Origin: Candidatus Amarobacillus elongatus
GTDB lineage: Bacteria > Chloroflexota > Dehalococcoidia > Tepidiformales > Tepidiformaceae
Direction: 5' to 3'
NCBI GenBank assembly: GCA_016703545.1
Contig: JADJBX010000007.1
Span: forward strand, 148,633 to 212,632
DNA length: 64,000 nucleotides
Position numbers and translations under genes: made by a program. The notes under the pieces were generated by a model. The model was given only the letters and a program-made list of their open reading frames with translations, did not search any database and had not been told where the DNA came from. Positions 1-9,342 of the stretch are shown here, one piece after another (position 1 is the first letter of the stretch; each line of letters starts with the position of its first letter).

Positions 1-540
1 GTCCGCTTCGTTCACGGCCACAACCGGGTAGTCGGCGTGGTCGGCGATGCCGCAGACGTGCGTGAAAAACTCGCCGCCCAACTCGTCCTCGAGGCACGCG
101 AACTCGGGCAGCTCGTCCACCTTCTGGCCCTTCTGCGCGATCACGACGTAGCTGCCCTGCTCCACCAGCGGCGCGAGCAGCTCCGGGTTGGTTTCGAACA
201 TCGTGTAGATCGTCTCGGCCGCGGCATCGAAGGCACGCCGGTCGATCGCTTCGACCCCAACGACGGCGATGCCGAGCACGTCGCGCTGCTGCTTGTAAAT
301 GGCCGGCACTTCGCGCGGCGCGCCCCGCTCCGCGCGGTGCGGGATCCCCTGGCAGACGGTCTGGCCGGGCTTCAGCTGGGGCGTATTGGGGGTCACTTCC
401 GGCCGCGCATCCGGGTACGCCCCCGCGAGCACCACCTCGACGTCGTCGCGCTGGAGGTGCTTCAGCTCCCACGCGGCGAGCACGCCGCTTCCCGCGAGCA
501 TCAGCGCGAAGAACGGTAACAGGAGAGCGATCGCACGCAT
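1..540 (-). CDS. secreted protein of unknown function, C-terminus cut by window edge
   Basis: Reading leftward from an ATG at 540, the frame stays open for 180 codons to the window edge, so the C-terminus is missing. The protein begins with a short basic stretch and a hydrophobic segment (LLLPFFALMLAGSGVLAA, about residues 6-23) that looks like a signal peptide or membrane anchor. The rest is soluble and acidic, with Cys residues near 64, 146 and 159 that could form disulfides or bind metal. I do not recognise the family. It lies 75 bp downstream of the histidine kinase gene on the same strand. The opposite-strand frame here is a GC-driven shadow without a signal peptide. Confidence 0.6.
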   Translation of the reverse strand, partial: MRAIALLLPFFALMLAGSGVLAAWELKHLQRDDVEVVLAGAYPDARPEVTPNTPQLKPGQTVCQGIPHRAERGAPREVPAIYKQQRDVLGIAVVGVEAIDRRAFDAAAETIYTMFETNPELLAPLVEQGSYVVIAQKGQKVDELPEFACLEDELGGEFFTHVCGIADHADYPVVAVNEAD

Positions 541-615
541 TGCCGAATAGCTTCGTGTGGCGAACCTGCGCCGTAAAGACAGGTCCGCTTTACATCCGTT
601 ACAGGACCGTCGCGA

Positions 616-2150
616 TCAGCGCGGCAGGCGCGCCACCAGCCGGGTTCCCTCGCCCGGCGCGCTTTCCACCACGAAGCTGCCGCCGAGGCGCGTCACCCGC
701 TCGTGCATGGACTTCAGCCCGAGGTGGCCGGGGAAGTCGCCCCCCGGGTCGAACCCTCGGCCGTCGTCGCGCACTTCGAGGAGCACGCCCGCCGCGTCCT
801 GCTCGAGGCGCACGTCGACGTGTTTCGCCCCTGCGTGCTTGACCACGTTGTGCAGCCCCTCCTGGACGACACGGTAGAACGCCTCCTTCGCCTGCACGGC
901 GATCGCGGGCTCCTCGCCCAGCACGGCCACCACTTCGATGCCGTGCCGGCCACGCGTCGAGGCGACGTGCTTTTCGATGCCCGCCACGAGCCCCTCCGTC
1001 GCCAGCGATTCCGGGCGCAGCGCGAAGATCGCGCGCGCATTTCGGCCAGCCCCGTTTCGGCCAGCGAAAGGACGTACTCCATCGGTTCGCGCGCCGATTC
1101 CGGGTTCCGCGAAAGCAGATCGCGCGCCGTCCGGGAGCCGAGGGCGATGCCGTACAGCGCCTGCGACACCGAATCGTGCAGCTCGCGCGCCAGCCGCTGG
1201 CGCTCCTCGATCACCGCCGCGGACTGCGCCTGTTCGTGCATGCGCGCGTTCCCCAGCGCGACCGCCGCCTGCCCGGCGAACGCGCGCAACAGGTCCGCAT
1301 GGCGGTGGGTGAAGGTGCCCGGGTTCTCGGCGAAGGCGACGAGCATGCCCGCGGGCGCGCCCAGCACCGTCAGCGGCGCAGCCACCAGCGTCCCCCCGGC
1401 GGCGCTGTCGCCGAGCGCGCGCACGCACGCCTCCCACAATGCCGGCTCCGATGCGAGGTCGTCCACGATCACGGTTTCGCCCGAGGAGATGCCCGCCCAG
1501 AGGACGCCGAAGCTCGCGGTGGGGGCGTGCGCACCGGCGCGGCGGCGCACCGGCGGCGAGGCATCCCCATCGGCCGCCTGCAGCAGCACCAGCCCGTCCT
1601 CCTCCAGCCCGAAGAGCGCGGCCCGGCTGTAGGCGATGACGTGCCGGAGCTGGTCGAGGATGAGCGGGGCGAGCGCCTCGAAATCGAGCGTCGCGCCCAC
1701 CTGGCGGGTCACCTCCAGGAGCGTCGAAAGCTCCTGCGTGCGTTCCGCCACGCGCCGTTCGAGGATCTGCTCGGCCTCGACCTCGGCGGTGATATCGCGC
1801 ACCACGGCGAGGAGCACCGGCTTGCCGCGGAACACGGACTGCGTGCCGCTCACGTGCACCCAGAACAGGGTGCCGTCCCTGCGCACGTCGAGCGCGCGCG
1901 TGCGGAACGCCTTCCCGGCGCGCACATCCTCCTGGAACTGCGCCAGCAAGCCCAGGTGCCCTTCATAGATGAAGGTGGTCGGGTCCAGGCCGTTCATCGC
2001 GCCCGGTTCGTACCCATGCATGCGGCAGAACGCCGGGTTGGCCTCGACGACCGTGCCCGAGTCGTAGTCGTTGATGATCAGGCCGTCTTCGGCGGCCTCC
2101 CAGATGGCGCGGAATTCCGCCTCACTCCCCGTCGTCCAGGTGCTCACCAC
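616..2150 (-). pseudogene. PAS-GAF sensor histidine kinase (NarL/LiaS type), frameshifted
   Basis: The first 478 codons encode a PAS domain (about 1-130, with the PAC-like stretch DGTLFWVHVSGTQ), a GAF domain (about 150-300) and a HisKA_3 dimerisation segment with phospho-acceptor His near residue 325 (RLARELHDSV). Around 1040 the frame breaks. The expected continuation, IFALRPESL and an HATPase domain with N-box QEGLHNVVKHA and G-box DDGRGFD, lies in the next frame and stops at 616. One lost base in a GCGC-rich stretch would restore about 511 residues. A TAAGCT hexamer sits 9 nt before the GTG start. No partner regulator gene is adjacent. Either a sequencing error or a real loss of the ATPase domain. 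Confidence 0.85.
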
Positions 2151-2255
2151 AGTGGACGGAGCTTAGCAGATGAAACCGAAATCCCGGCGTTTCCGGGCGG
2201 TTCGGCCGGCCACGCGACGCCCCGCGGGGTCGCGGCCGGGCTACACTCGCGGGCG

Positions 2256-2795
2256 ATGTCCGCCTTGTTCCGCATCGTCCCCTACGACCGTGCCGCCCAC
2301 GGCGGCAGCGCCTGGCGCGTCGTCAAAGCCGTCTTCGATGAATACGGCTTCCCCTTCGATGAGAACGGGTACGACGACGACCTGCTGCACCCCGATGCCC
2401 ACTACGACGGCCGCACCGGCTGGTTCGCCGTCGCGGAGGACGCGGCCGGGCGCGTCATCGGCACCGTCGGCGTCAGCGACGAAGGCGGCGGCCGCTTCGA
2501 ACTGCACCGCCTCTACGTGCTGGCCGAAGGGCGCCGCGCGGGCGCCGGCAGCGCGCTCGTGGCGTGGGCGGTTGCCATGGCGGAGGCCCACGGTGGCCGC
2601 CTGATGGAGCTCTACAGCGACATCGCCTTCGAGGACGCCCACCGCCTCTACCGGCGGCACGGATTCCGCAACCACCGCTTCCGCTACGCCCCGGACCCGT
2701 GGGCGAGCCGCGAGTGGGGGTTCGTGCGCTCGCTCGGCGAAGGCGCCGGCGCGCCCGCAGGGGCGGCGTCGGCGATACTGGAGGGGCGCGGATAA
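2256..2795 (+). CDS. GNAT-family N-acetyltransferase
   Basis: A 179-residue protein with the GNAT fold signature: a central beta strand with FELHRLYVLAEGRRAGAGSA, whose RRAGAGSA stretch corresponds to the acetyl-CoA pyrophosphate loop, followed by the helix VAWAVAMAEAHGG and the LYRRHGFRNHRFRY stretch typical of the C-terminal strand. It probably moves acetyl from acetyl-CoA to an amine; the substrate cannot be told. The ATG at 2256 is chosen over upstream in-frame codons because the domain begins directly after it and a TACACT hexamer ends 8 nt before it. It is divergent from the histidine kinase gene. A C-terminal Gly/Ala-rich tail of about 15 residues follows the domain. Confidence 0.85.
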   Translation: MSALFRIVPYDRAAHGGSAWRVVKAVFDEYGFPFDENGYDDDLLHPDAHYDGRTGWFAVAEDAAGRVIGTVGVSDEGGGRFELHRLYVLAEGRRAGAGSALVAWAVAMAEAHGGRLMELYSDIAFEDAHRLYRRHGFRNHRFRYAPDPWASREWGFVRSLGEGAGAPAGAASAILEGRG

Positions 2796-2825
2796 CGCGC
2801 ACAGCCACCGACCGGGAGTTCCCCC

Positions 2826-3059
2826 ATGCCTCGACCCCGCTGCCTCTGGTGCACCGACCCGCCCTTCCAGGAGACGGCCGTGCTCAAATGGCGCGGCGAA
2901 GAGCGCGAACGGCTGACCGTGCAACTCTGCCGGAAGCACCTCTCGCGCCTCAAGGAAGCGGGCCAGAAGGGCCGTGAAATCAAGGGGTGGTGGGGTACAA
3001 GGACGGCTGGTGGTAGGCGCGGGACCGACGCCGGTGGAGCGTCGGTGGGCGATTGGTGA
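2826..3059 (+). CDS. small putative zinc-binding protein
   Basis: A 77-residue frame with CLWC near the N-terminus and CRKH around residue 38, a possible Cys2-Cys/His zinc site on a protein rich in Arg and Lys. GGGAG lies 7-11 nt upstream of the ATG. After GREIKGWW the frame turns into low-complexity Gly/Arg sequence, while another frame reads YKDGWW and then stops at once. I therefore suspect a one-base indel near 2995 and a true length of about 57 residues. Function unknown. Similar short CxxC proteins occur at 15835, 16283 and 48706. Confidence 0.5.
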   Translation: MPRPRCLWCTDPPFQETAVLKWRGEERERLTVQLCRKHLSRLKEAGQKGREIKGWWGTRTAGGRRGTDAGGASVGDW

Positions 3060-3135
3060 AGTGACAATCGGGTGGGAACTTCCCGACAGGGGATGACGCG
3101 CAAGCGGGTTAAGGTCACCTGAACCTACTTCGCGA

Positions 3136-4453
3136 GTGTCGCGAGCGGAGCGATCCCCTGTGTTTTGGTCGAACGTCGTACGCCGTACGCCGGTCGCGCT
3201 GCTGTGCGTGACGGGCGTCCTCCTCTGTGCCTTCGCACTCTCGATGCCCGGCGCCAGCGCCGCGCCCGTCGAGGGTGACGTCGTGAGCGCTGTCGCCGCA
3301 CTCCCGCCGGGTTTCGAGCCGGTCACGGTTGCGCTCCACGGCGCACCCCCGCCCTACGACCCGGGCGAAGCAACCGCCCAGACAGTGTTTCCCCCGGACG
3401 GGCGGCAGCCGGTTTCCGACACAACGGTCGCTCCGTTCCGCGCGATCGCCCACCTGGTCGCATTCGATAACGACCAGATTTCCAGCCAGTGCACGGGCTC
3501 GTTCATTGGGCCGAGCGTGGTGTTGACGGCGGCGCACTGCGTCACCCACAAGGACCGGAAAACGACCCCGGACCGCGATGCCATCCTCGTCGATGCCGGC
3601 CAGACCGCCGAATTCGCGTTCCTGTTCGGCACGGCCTTCGCCGCACGACGGGCCCCAGATCCGTTCCCATCCGGCCTGGCTGGTCGGATGGCACCACGGG
3701 GGGAGACGCCGATTTCGCGCGGCGATCCATCTCAGCGGGACGCCCTTCGGGTCGGCGCTCTCGCCGTACCTCACGGTGGCCGCGCTCCCCGACTCCTATT
3801 TCGGCGCGAGCGACGTCGCCATCGCCACCGCGGGATTCCCGGGCGACAAGCCCCCGGGCTCGATGTGGTCATCTCTCGGCTTCGATTTCTTCGTGACGGA
3901 CACCCGGATCGTGACCCTCATGGATGCCTACCCGGGGCAGAGCGGCTCCCCGATCTACACCCTCTCAATCCAGCGCAATGAGGTGTTCGTGGCGGGGGTC
4001 TATTCCGCCGAGACGGCGGTCGCGAACCTCGCTGTTCGCTTCAGCGGGCACGACCTGGAACGCGCGCAAGAAAGTACCTGCGAGCCGTATGGCTGGTCGT
4101 CAACCCCGCCAGGCGGCCAACCACCGCCCCGACCCCCACGCCCACCCCCGGGCGACGGCCACCGCCACTCGCACGCCCACCCCGACGGCCACGGCCACGA
4201 CCACTCAGAGCGCCAGCGCGACGGCGACCGCGACGCGTACCGCCACCCCAACCGCCACGGCGACCGCGTCCCCCACGCCCCCGGCCGCCCGGAAACAGCC
4301 TTCGCCTACGCCGCTGCCGAGCGTCGCCTTCGATGGGGCACGGGCGGGCCCTCCGCCGTCGACGCGCCGGGCTCTCCGCCACCGTCACCCAACAGCTTCA
4401 CGAACAGCATCGCGACGCTGCTCTACCGAATCTGGGTCGATGGGCTCCCTTAG
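3136..4453 (+). pseudogene. secreted trypsin-like serine protease, multiply frameshifted
   Basis: The first of three tandem paralogues. From a GTG (3136, or the in-frame GTG at 3160) comes a signal peptide and a S1-type domain with the catalytic-His motif VVLTAAHCVT (His near residue 134). The frame breaks near 3640; HPAWLVGWHHGG follows in the second frame, GDADFA in the third, then IHLSGTPFG and the Ser motif YPGQSGSPIY back in the second. A Thr/Pro/Ala linker typical of Chloroflexota secreted proteins appears near 4145-4290 in the third frame again. At least four one-base indels, some in G or C runs, are needed, and two of them compensate each other. Compared with the gene at 5634 all three catalytic residues are present, which favours sequence error or very recent decay. 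Confidence 0.7.
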
Positions 4454-4515
4454 GTCCTTGCAAGTGGGCGCGCGCTTGGCGACGATGCGCGCGCAGTTCC
4501 CCCAGGTGAGGACCG

Positions 4516-5634
4516 ATGGCCTCCGTACGCACCCGCCGGGCCCATTCGCGCGCTGCCCTCGCGCTCGCCTGCGCCGCGCTTGCCCTCCTCGGGCTCGCGG
4601 CGCTCACCCTCGCCCCGGGTGATGCCGCGGGCGCACCTCCCGGCGCCGCCCAGGACGAGCCCCACGGCCGCGTCTTCCGCGGCGATGGCGTGCATCCCGC
4701 GTTCGACCGCGAGGCCGAGCGCGCCCGGATCGAAGGTGGCGCCTCCGCCCAGTCGGTCATCGGCAGCGACGAACGCGTCCAGCTGACGAACACGCACGAG
4801 TACCCGTTGCGAGCGATCGCCTTCCTCGGCCTCTACGACAAGGCGGGCGAATTCGTGGGGCACTGCACGGGCACGTTCATCTCCCCGAACGCGCTCCTCA
4901 CCGCCGCCCACTGCCTCTGGTCCGCCGAGACCGGCTGGACATGGGACATCCGCGTCGTCCCCGGGCGTAACGGCGATGTCGAACCCTACGACTACGAGTG
5001 GGCGAAGGACTTCTGGGTCCCGGACGGCTGGATCGACTCCGAAGAGGGCGAGGACTGGGACTGGGGCGTGATCCAGATGTCCTCGAACGCGCTCGGCAAC
5101 ACCGTCGGCTGGTTCAGCATCGGCGTCCTGCGCGGCGATACCCTGCGCCAGCCCGATTTCGCCCCCGCCATCATCGGCTACGCGGGCGACAAGCCGTTCG
5201 GCACCCTCTGGGGCCACTACACGAACGCCTTCACCTCCGTCGGCGATTCCACCCTCACCTACACCGTCGACACCTCGGGCGGCGAAAGCGGCTCCGCCGT
5301 GTTCTCCCTGAATTCGAACAAGTACTACTACGGCTACATCGTCGGCATTCATGTCCGCGGCGGCACGAACGCCAACGAAGGCTCCCGCATCGACATGTTC
5401 CTCCTGAACGACCTGCTCAAGGGGTGCGCCGCCATGGGCTGTACCGTGGACTGGGAGTCGGAGGCGCAGACGGGTCCAACGCCGACGCCGACGCGCTCCG
5501 CCACGGCCACCCCAACGCGCACCCCCACCCCACCGGCGACGGCCACACCCACGCGCACACCGGCGCCTTCGGTCACGCAGCCGCCGCGCGGCGACTTCCG
5601 CCTGCGCATGCCCATCCTCGCGGCCGACCGCTAG
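4516..5634 (+). CDS. secreted trypsin-like (V8/S1-type) serine protease with Thr/Pro tail
   Basis: A 372-residue secreted protease. A signal peptide with hydrophobic core ALALACAALALLGLAAL leads to a propeptide-like stretch and an S1 fold with the triad His132 (LLTAAHCLW), Asp182 (WDWGVIQM) and Ser258 (GGESGSAVF). The arrangement resembles glutamyl endopeptidase-like members rather than digestive trypsins. After the domain come CAAMGC, a 45-residue Thr/Pro/Ala linker and the terminal RLRMPILAADR, which may be a cell-surface or sorting tail. The TAG stop shares one base with the GTG of the next protease gene, so the two are probably translated together. Substrate unknown. Confidence 0.88.
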   Translation: MASVRTRRAHSRAALALACAALALLGLAALTLAPGDAAGAPPGAAQDEPHGRVFRGDGVHPAFDREAERARIEGGASAQSVIGSDERVQLTNTHEYPLRAIAFLGLYDKAGEFVGHCTGTFISPNALLTAAHCLWSAETGWTWDIRVVPGRNGDVEPYDYEWAKDFWVPDGWIDSEEGEDWDWGVIQMSSNALGNTVGWFSIGVLRGDTLRQPDFAPAIIGYAGDKPFGTLWGHYTNAFTSVGDSTLTYTVDTSGGESGSAVFSLNSNKYYYGYIVGIHVRGGTNANEGSRIDMFLLNDLLKGCAAMGCTVDWESEAQTGPTPTPTRSATATPTRTPTPPATATPTRTPAPSVTQPPRGDFRLRMPILAADR

Positions 5635-6572
5635 TGCGCCCAGCGCGGCGATGGTTGGCCCCGTTCGCGGCGGCGGTCGTGGCGCTCTGCCTCGCCGTCG
5701 CCGGCGCCCGGGGCGGCACCGCCGGCGCGCACCCGGAGGACCCGCTGCGCGAAGTCACCGGCGCCTTCACCGGTGTCCCCGCCAGCTCGTCCGAGCCGTT
5801 CGACGCCAGCAGCACCATCTTCCCGCCCGACGACCGCCTCCAGGTGACGGACACAACCGTCGCGCCCTTCCGTGCGATCGTCCACCTGCGCTTCTTCCGC
5901 GGTGGGGTGCGGCTGCGCCAGTGTTCCGGGACGATGGTCGCCCCCAACGCGGTGCTCACGGCCGCGCACTGCGTGACCGGTGGACAGCCGTACGTGTGGG
6001 CCGACGCCGTGGAGGTGAGCCCCGGCCGCGATGGGGACCGGCAACCGTTCGGGTCGGCGATGGGGGTGTCGTTCTCACTCGCCGGGGGCTGGCTCGACGG
6101 GCAGCCGGACCTCGATATCGCCCTCATCCACCTGTCGGAGGACCCCTTCCACGGCGCCACCGCCCCACCGATGACCATCGCCGCGATGCCCATCGACTAC
6201 TTCACCGGGCGCCTTCTTGAGCTGGCCGGGTATCCCGCCGACCGCCCTGCGGGGACGATGTGGCGCACCACCTTCACCGATGCCGTGGCCACGAACGTGC
6301 GCATTAACACTCGCGCCGACGCGACCCCCGGCCAGAGCGGCAGCCCGGTCTTCGAACGCAACGGCGGCGAGTTCCTCGTCACCGGCGTCTATTCCATCCA
6401 GACCGCTGGGGAGAACGTGGCGGTGCGCATCACGCCTCCGCTGCTGGAGGCGCTGCTGGGATACTGCGCGGGCCGCTGCACGCTCACCATCGGCGGCGAT
6501 GCCCCGCCCCCGCCGCCACCCTGGACCGCGGCCGTCAGCGTCGCCCTCGTCGGTATCGCCGCCGACCGGTAG
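5634..6572 (+). CDS. secreted trypsin-like serine protease
   Basis: The third paralogue, 312 residues. The GTG start overlaps the upstream TAG by one base and directly precedes a signal peptide (PFAAAVVALCLAVAGA). The triad is His112 (VLTAAHCVT), Asp161 (LDIALIHLS) and Ser235 (PGQSGSPVF). It is closest to the broken gene at 3136, sharing TVAPFRAI, IHLS and PGQSGSP, so the cluster probably grew by local duplication. It ends with a Pro run and WTAAVSVALVGIAADR; the last residues AADR match the end of the upstream paralogue, although the long Thr/Pro linker is missing. No dedicated inhibitor or transporter gene is adjacent. Confidence 0.87.
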   Translation: MRPARRWLAPFAAAVVALCLAVAGARGGTAGAHPEDPLREVTGAFTGVPASSSEPFDASSTIFPPDDRLQVTDTTVAPFRAIVHLRFFRGGVRLRQCSGTMVAPNAVLTAAHCVTGGQPYVWADAVEVSPGRDGDRQPFGSAMGVSFSLAGGWLDGQPDLDIALIHLSEDPFHGATAPPMTIAAMPIDYFTGRLLELAGYPADRPAGTMWRTTFTDAVATNVRINTRADATPGQSGSPVFERNGGEFLVTGVYSIQTAGENVAVRITPPLLEALLGYCAGRCTLTIGGDAPPPPPPWTAAVSVALVGIAADR

Positions 6573-6585
6573 CGGGCCTGGCTGG

Positions 6586-6876
6586 CGGCCGTCGGCCGTC
6601 GGCTGTCGGGTGTCGAGGGCTCGCGCGAAGCCGGGCCGCGGCGGGCCGGCTGGCTTTCGGCCGTCGGCTGTCGGGTGTGACCACCCGCGAAACCGGGCCG
6701 CGACCGCCACTACGCGCCGCAACTGGCCACGCCGAGAGCCGACGGCCGACGGCCACGCACCCTCGCGGGAGGCGTTCGGCCAGCGAGATAGGGAGTGGTC
6801 GAGGGACGCTCACTACCGTTCGCGGCTCGGTTTCGCACCTGGCCACGCCGACAGCGGACGGCCGACGGCCGCCAGC
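6586..6876 (+). repeat. paired heptamer-repeat arrays (site a)
   Basis: Two left arrays (6586-6615, 6658-6678) read GGCCGTC/GGCTGTC with a 7-bp period. Two right arrays (6725-6758, 6840-6876) read the reverse complement, CCGACGG/CCGACAG. The region between the protease operon and tRNA-Ser can therefore fold into long hairpins. No gene is seen in 6573-6942. Confidence 0.8.
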
Positions 6877-6942
6877 AACACCCCCCGCCGCTCCCAATGG
6901 CCGCTGTCGCCGAGCCGGGGTAGGATGGTCGCTGGCCCCCGC

Positions 6943-7032
6943 GGAGAGGTGCTGGAGTGGCCGATCAGGCACGACTGGAAATCGTGTAGGGGCGCAAGTC
7001 CCTCGTGGGTTCAAATCCCACCCTCTCCGCCA
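6943..7032 (+). tRNA. tRNA-Ser (anticodon GGA)
   Basis: The acceptor stem GGAGAGG (6943-6949) pairs with CCTCTCC (7022-7028), followed by discriminator G and an encoded CCA (7030-7032). The anticodon stem CACGA/TCGTG encloses the loop CTGGAAA, giving anticodon GGA, which reads UCC/UCU serine codons. A long variable arm and a T arm with GGTTCAAATCC confirm a class II Ser tRNA. It stands alone; open frames crossing it are artefacts. Confidence 0.97.
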
Positions 7033-7215
7033 GCCCCGGTTCCCGGGGCGCCGCCCCGTTCGCGGGCGAACCCCACAGTCCCCTTCGCGCATCGTCATCG
7101 GCACCAGCGGCCCTGTATCGCGGACCCCTTCGGCCCTCCTCGCGCTCCGTTGCGCGCGCAATGGTTCGCGTACGCCCGGACACGGTTGCCGGGCGGCGCA
7201 AAGGGGGGTATTTCC

Positions 7216-7425
7216 ATGGCAATCGCAACCTTCATGGCCAGTCCGATCGGGCGCATCGCGCGCATCATCATGGGTGCCGTGCTGATCGTCCTCGGCCTCG
7301 TCGCCGGCGGCGGTGTTGGCACCGCGCTCATCATCATCGGGCTGCTGCCCATCGCCACGGGCGTGCTCAACGTCTGCCTGATCGCGCCCATCGTCGGCGC
7401 GCCGTTCAAGGGCGGGCGCGCCTAG
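7216..7425 (+). CDS. small two-helix membrane protein, YgaP-transmembrane (DUF2892) like
   Basis: A 69-residue protein that is almost entirely two hydrophobic helices (IIMGAVLIVLGLVAG and GTALIIIGLLPIATGVLNVC) joined by a Gly-rich turn. The opening MASPIGRIARI, then GLLPIATGVLNVCLIAPI, follows the DUF2892/YgaP transmembrane pattern, usually described as an inner-membrane domain found alone or fused to rhodanese. GGGGGG sits 7-12 nt before the ATG. A strong terminator follows 27 bp after the stop, so this is a single-gene unit. No rhodanese partner is nearby. Confidence 0.8.
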   Translation: MAIATFMASPIGRIARIIMGAVLIVLGLVAGGGVGTALIIIGLLPIATGVLNVCLIAPIVGAPFKGGRA

Positions 7426-7452
7426 CCCGGCCACGCGCTCGCACCCACGAAC

Positions 7453-7480
7453 AAGCCCCCGGCGACATCGCCGGGGGCTT
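7453..7480 (+). terminator. intrinsic terminator-like hairpin
   Basis: The stem AAGCCCCCGGCGA / TCGCCGGGGGCTT with a very short loop lies between the small membrane protein and the convergent PadR gene and could serve both. No clear T run follows. Confidence 0.75.
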
Positions 7481-7511
7481 CGTGCATTTGAAACAGGAGG
7501 TGCGACGGCGG

Positions 7512-8069
7512 CTACCCCGCCCGGCGCGCTCCGAGCGCGGGCCGCGCCGGCGCCGGCGCCGCCACTTCCCGGCGCCCCAGCACCGATTGCAGCCAGGCCA
7601 CATCCGCCCGCAGGTGCGCGATACGCCGCTCCCGGCCCGCGCGCGACCAATACTCCGGGTCGTGCATCGTCGAGGCGAGCTGGCGCTCTTCTTCCGTCAG
7701 CCGGCGCGCCGCGCCGGCCATGCGCATGCGCAGCAGCCCCGGCAGCGCCGCCGTGTCCGTCGCCTGCGCGCAGTTCACCGCCAGCGCGAAGAAAGGCGAT
7801 TCCAGCGGCTCCCGCCGGATGACCTCCATCGCGTCGTCGGCCACGCGCTGGCGGCCTTCCGCCGTCAGGTACAGCGCGCGCCGCGGGTGGCCCCGCTCGC
7901 CGCGCTCCTCCCGGCCCTCCAGCAATCCGCTTTCAATCAGCGCATCCACCCGGCGGTAGAGCGTGCTCCGCGTGGCTTTCACGCCAAGCGTATTGAGGTG
8001 GTCCAGCAGCTGGTACGGGTGGGCCGGGCTTGCGGCGACCGCGGCGAGAATGGGGAAGTCGTCGTTCAT
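7512..8069 (-). CDS. PadR-family transcriptional regulator
   Basis: A 185-residue PadR regulator. The N-terminal winged helix (about 1-85) includes ILAAVAASPAHPYQLLDHL, the recognition helix ATRSTLYRRVDALIESG and the wing RRALYLTAEGR. The C-terminal helical part, rich in Arg and Glu, is where family members dimerise and bind ligand. PadR proteins usually repress a neighbouring transporter or detoxification gene. The divergent membrane protein at 8378 is the likely target, with the 308-bp gap as operator region. A GATAGT hexamer ends 6 nt before the ATG, so its own transcript may be leaderless. Confidence 0.88.
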   Translation of the reverse strand: MNDDFPILAAVAASPAHPYQLLDHLNTLGVKATRSTLYRRVDALIESGLLEGREERGERGHPRRALYLTAEGRQRVADDAMEVIRREPLESPFFALAVNCAQATDTAALPGLLRMRMAGAARRLTEEERQLASTMHDPEYWSRAGRERRIAHLRADVAWLQSVLGRREVAAPAPARPALGARRAG

Positions 8070-8377
8070 GGGCGGACTATCCCCCGCTCAGGTAAAGGGC
8101 GGCAATCAGGGTTATTCCCAATTTGGGCCCTCAAGGGACGGTACGAAACGAATAAAGCGGTGCCTTCCGTCCTTCGTTTACCCGCCACCGCCCGGTCATA
8201 CGATTCTCCAGTGCGGAATCCATTTTCGCGTTCCTGGAGTCGTGCCAGGTGTGCCGCGCCGCCATGCCCGCCTTCGCGCCGTTCGAACCCGCGAGCGGGA
8301 CCGTTCGCCCCGGGAGGAGCGCCCGCCGCGAGCGTAGCGTGAGGGCGTTGGGGCGCGTCCAACCGGGGAGGCTTCGC
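8070..8377. promoter_or_regulatory. divergent control region with an AAACGAA/TTCGTTT dyad
   Basis: The gap between padR and the membrane protein gene is less GC-rich than its surroundings. It contains an inverted repeat AAACGAA (8146-8152) / TTCGTTT (8173-8179) that could be a PadR operator. GGGGAGG (8365-8371) is the ribosome binding site of the gene at 8378. No open frame with coding character was found. Confidence 0.4.
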
Positions 8378-9262
8378 ATGGGTTCCGGCCGGCTTCTTGG
8401 CGGTGTCTGCTTCGCCCTCGCCGCCCTCCTCACCCTCAACACCGCCCTCGGGCCCAACGCCGCCGGCGTCATCGAGTACCACCTCGGCGAGACGCTGCTC
8501 AACCAGACGCGCGGGCTCGAACTGGCATCGCTGATCATCGTCGCGCCGTTGGCCGTGGCCGCGGGGCTGCTGGCGTGGCGCGGCCACGGTGGCGCGCCGC
8601 TGCTCGCCGTCGGCCCCGGCGTCTACACCGTCTACATGTACATCCAGTACATCGGCGGCCAGGATTACCTGCGCGACCCCGGCAACGCGCAGCGCTTCTT
8701 CCCGCTGCACCTCGCCATCCTCGTCACCGGCGGAGCCGCCGCCGTGCTGGGCTGGAACCTCACCACCCCCGCCGCCCTCCCCGCCATGAGCCGGCGGGCG
8801 GCGAGGACCTGGGCCGGCGTGCTGATCGGCCTGGCCGCGTTCCTCGTGCTGTTCATGTACCCGCCGTCGCTCGCCGATGCCTTCCGCGAGACCCCCACGC
8901 GCACCGAGTACCTCGACGACCCTGCGATGTTCTGGATGATCGCGATGCTGGACCTCGGCTTCGCCGCGCCGCTTTCAGCCACCGCCGGGGTGGGCATGCT
9001 GCGCGGCCGGGAGTGGGCGCACCGCCTGCTCTACGCGATCGTTGGCTGGTACGCCCTTACCGGCCTCGCCGTCGCCTCGATGGCCATCACCATGCGGCTC
9101 CGCGACGACCCCGTGAGCACCGTCGCCAACATGTCGGTGATGGTCACCTTCGGCTGCGTGTTCGCGGTGCTCGCGTCGGTGCTGTACGCCCCGCTCCTTG
9201 GGCTGCGCCTGCCGCGGGCCCATCGGCCCGGCGCTCACCTTCCGCACGCGGGCGGCGCCTGA
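8378..9262 (+). CDS. polytopic membrane protein of unknown function
   Basis: 294 residues with about eight hydrophobic segments (for example LLGGVCFALAALLTLNTALG, LASLIIVAPLAVAAGLLAW, AWGVLIG-type segments and the last near VFAVLASVLYAPLLGL). A soluble insert, TVYMYIQYIGGQDYLRDPG, follows the third. I do not recognise catalytic or transport motifs. The ATG at 8378 is preferred over upstream starts because GGGGAGG sits 7 nt before it. Divergent placement beside a PadR repressor suggests inducible expression. A short His/Pro/Arg tail ends the protein. Confidence 0.75.
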   Translation: MGSGRLLGGVCFALAALLTLNTALGPNAAGVIEYHLGETLLNQTRGLELASLIIVAPLAVAAGLLAWRGHGGAPLLAVGPGVYTVYMYIQYIGGQDYLRDPGNAQRFFPLHLAILVTGGAAAVLGWNLTTPAALPAMSRRAARTWAGVLIGLAAFLVLFMYPPSLADAFRETPTRTEYLDDPAMFWMIAMLDLGFAAPLSATAGVGMLRGREWAHRLLYAIVGWYALTGLAVASMAITMRLRDDPVSTVANMSVMVTFGCVFAVLASVLYAPLLGLRLPRAHRPGAHLPHAGGA

Positions 9263-9342
9263 GCCGATTACGCGGAGTCCCCCGTCGACCATGAGGGTAA
9301 ACACCGACGTGTGCCCCTTCCCTCGATACCGATGCTTCCAGC

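Noticed and set aside
1176..2255. N-terminal extension of the acetyltransferase frame on the plus strand
   Set aside because: It is antisense to the PAS/GAF kinase and Arg/Ala-rich; a -10-like hexamer and the domain start support 2256.
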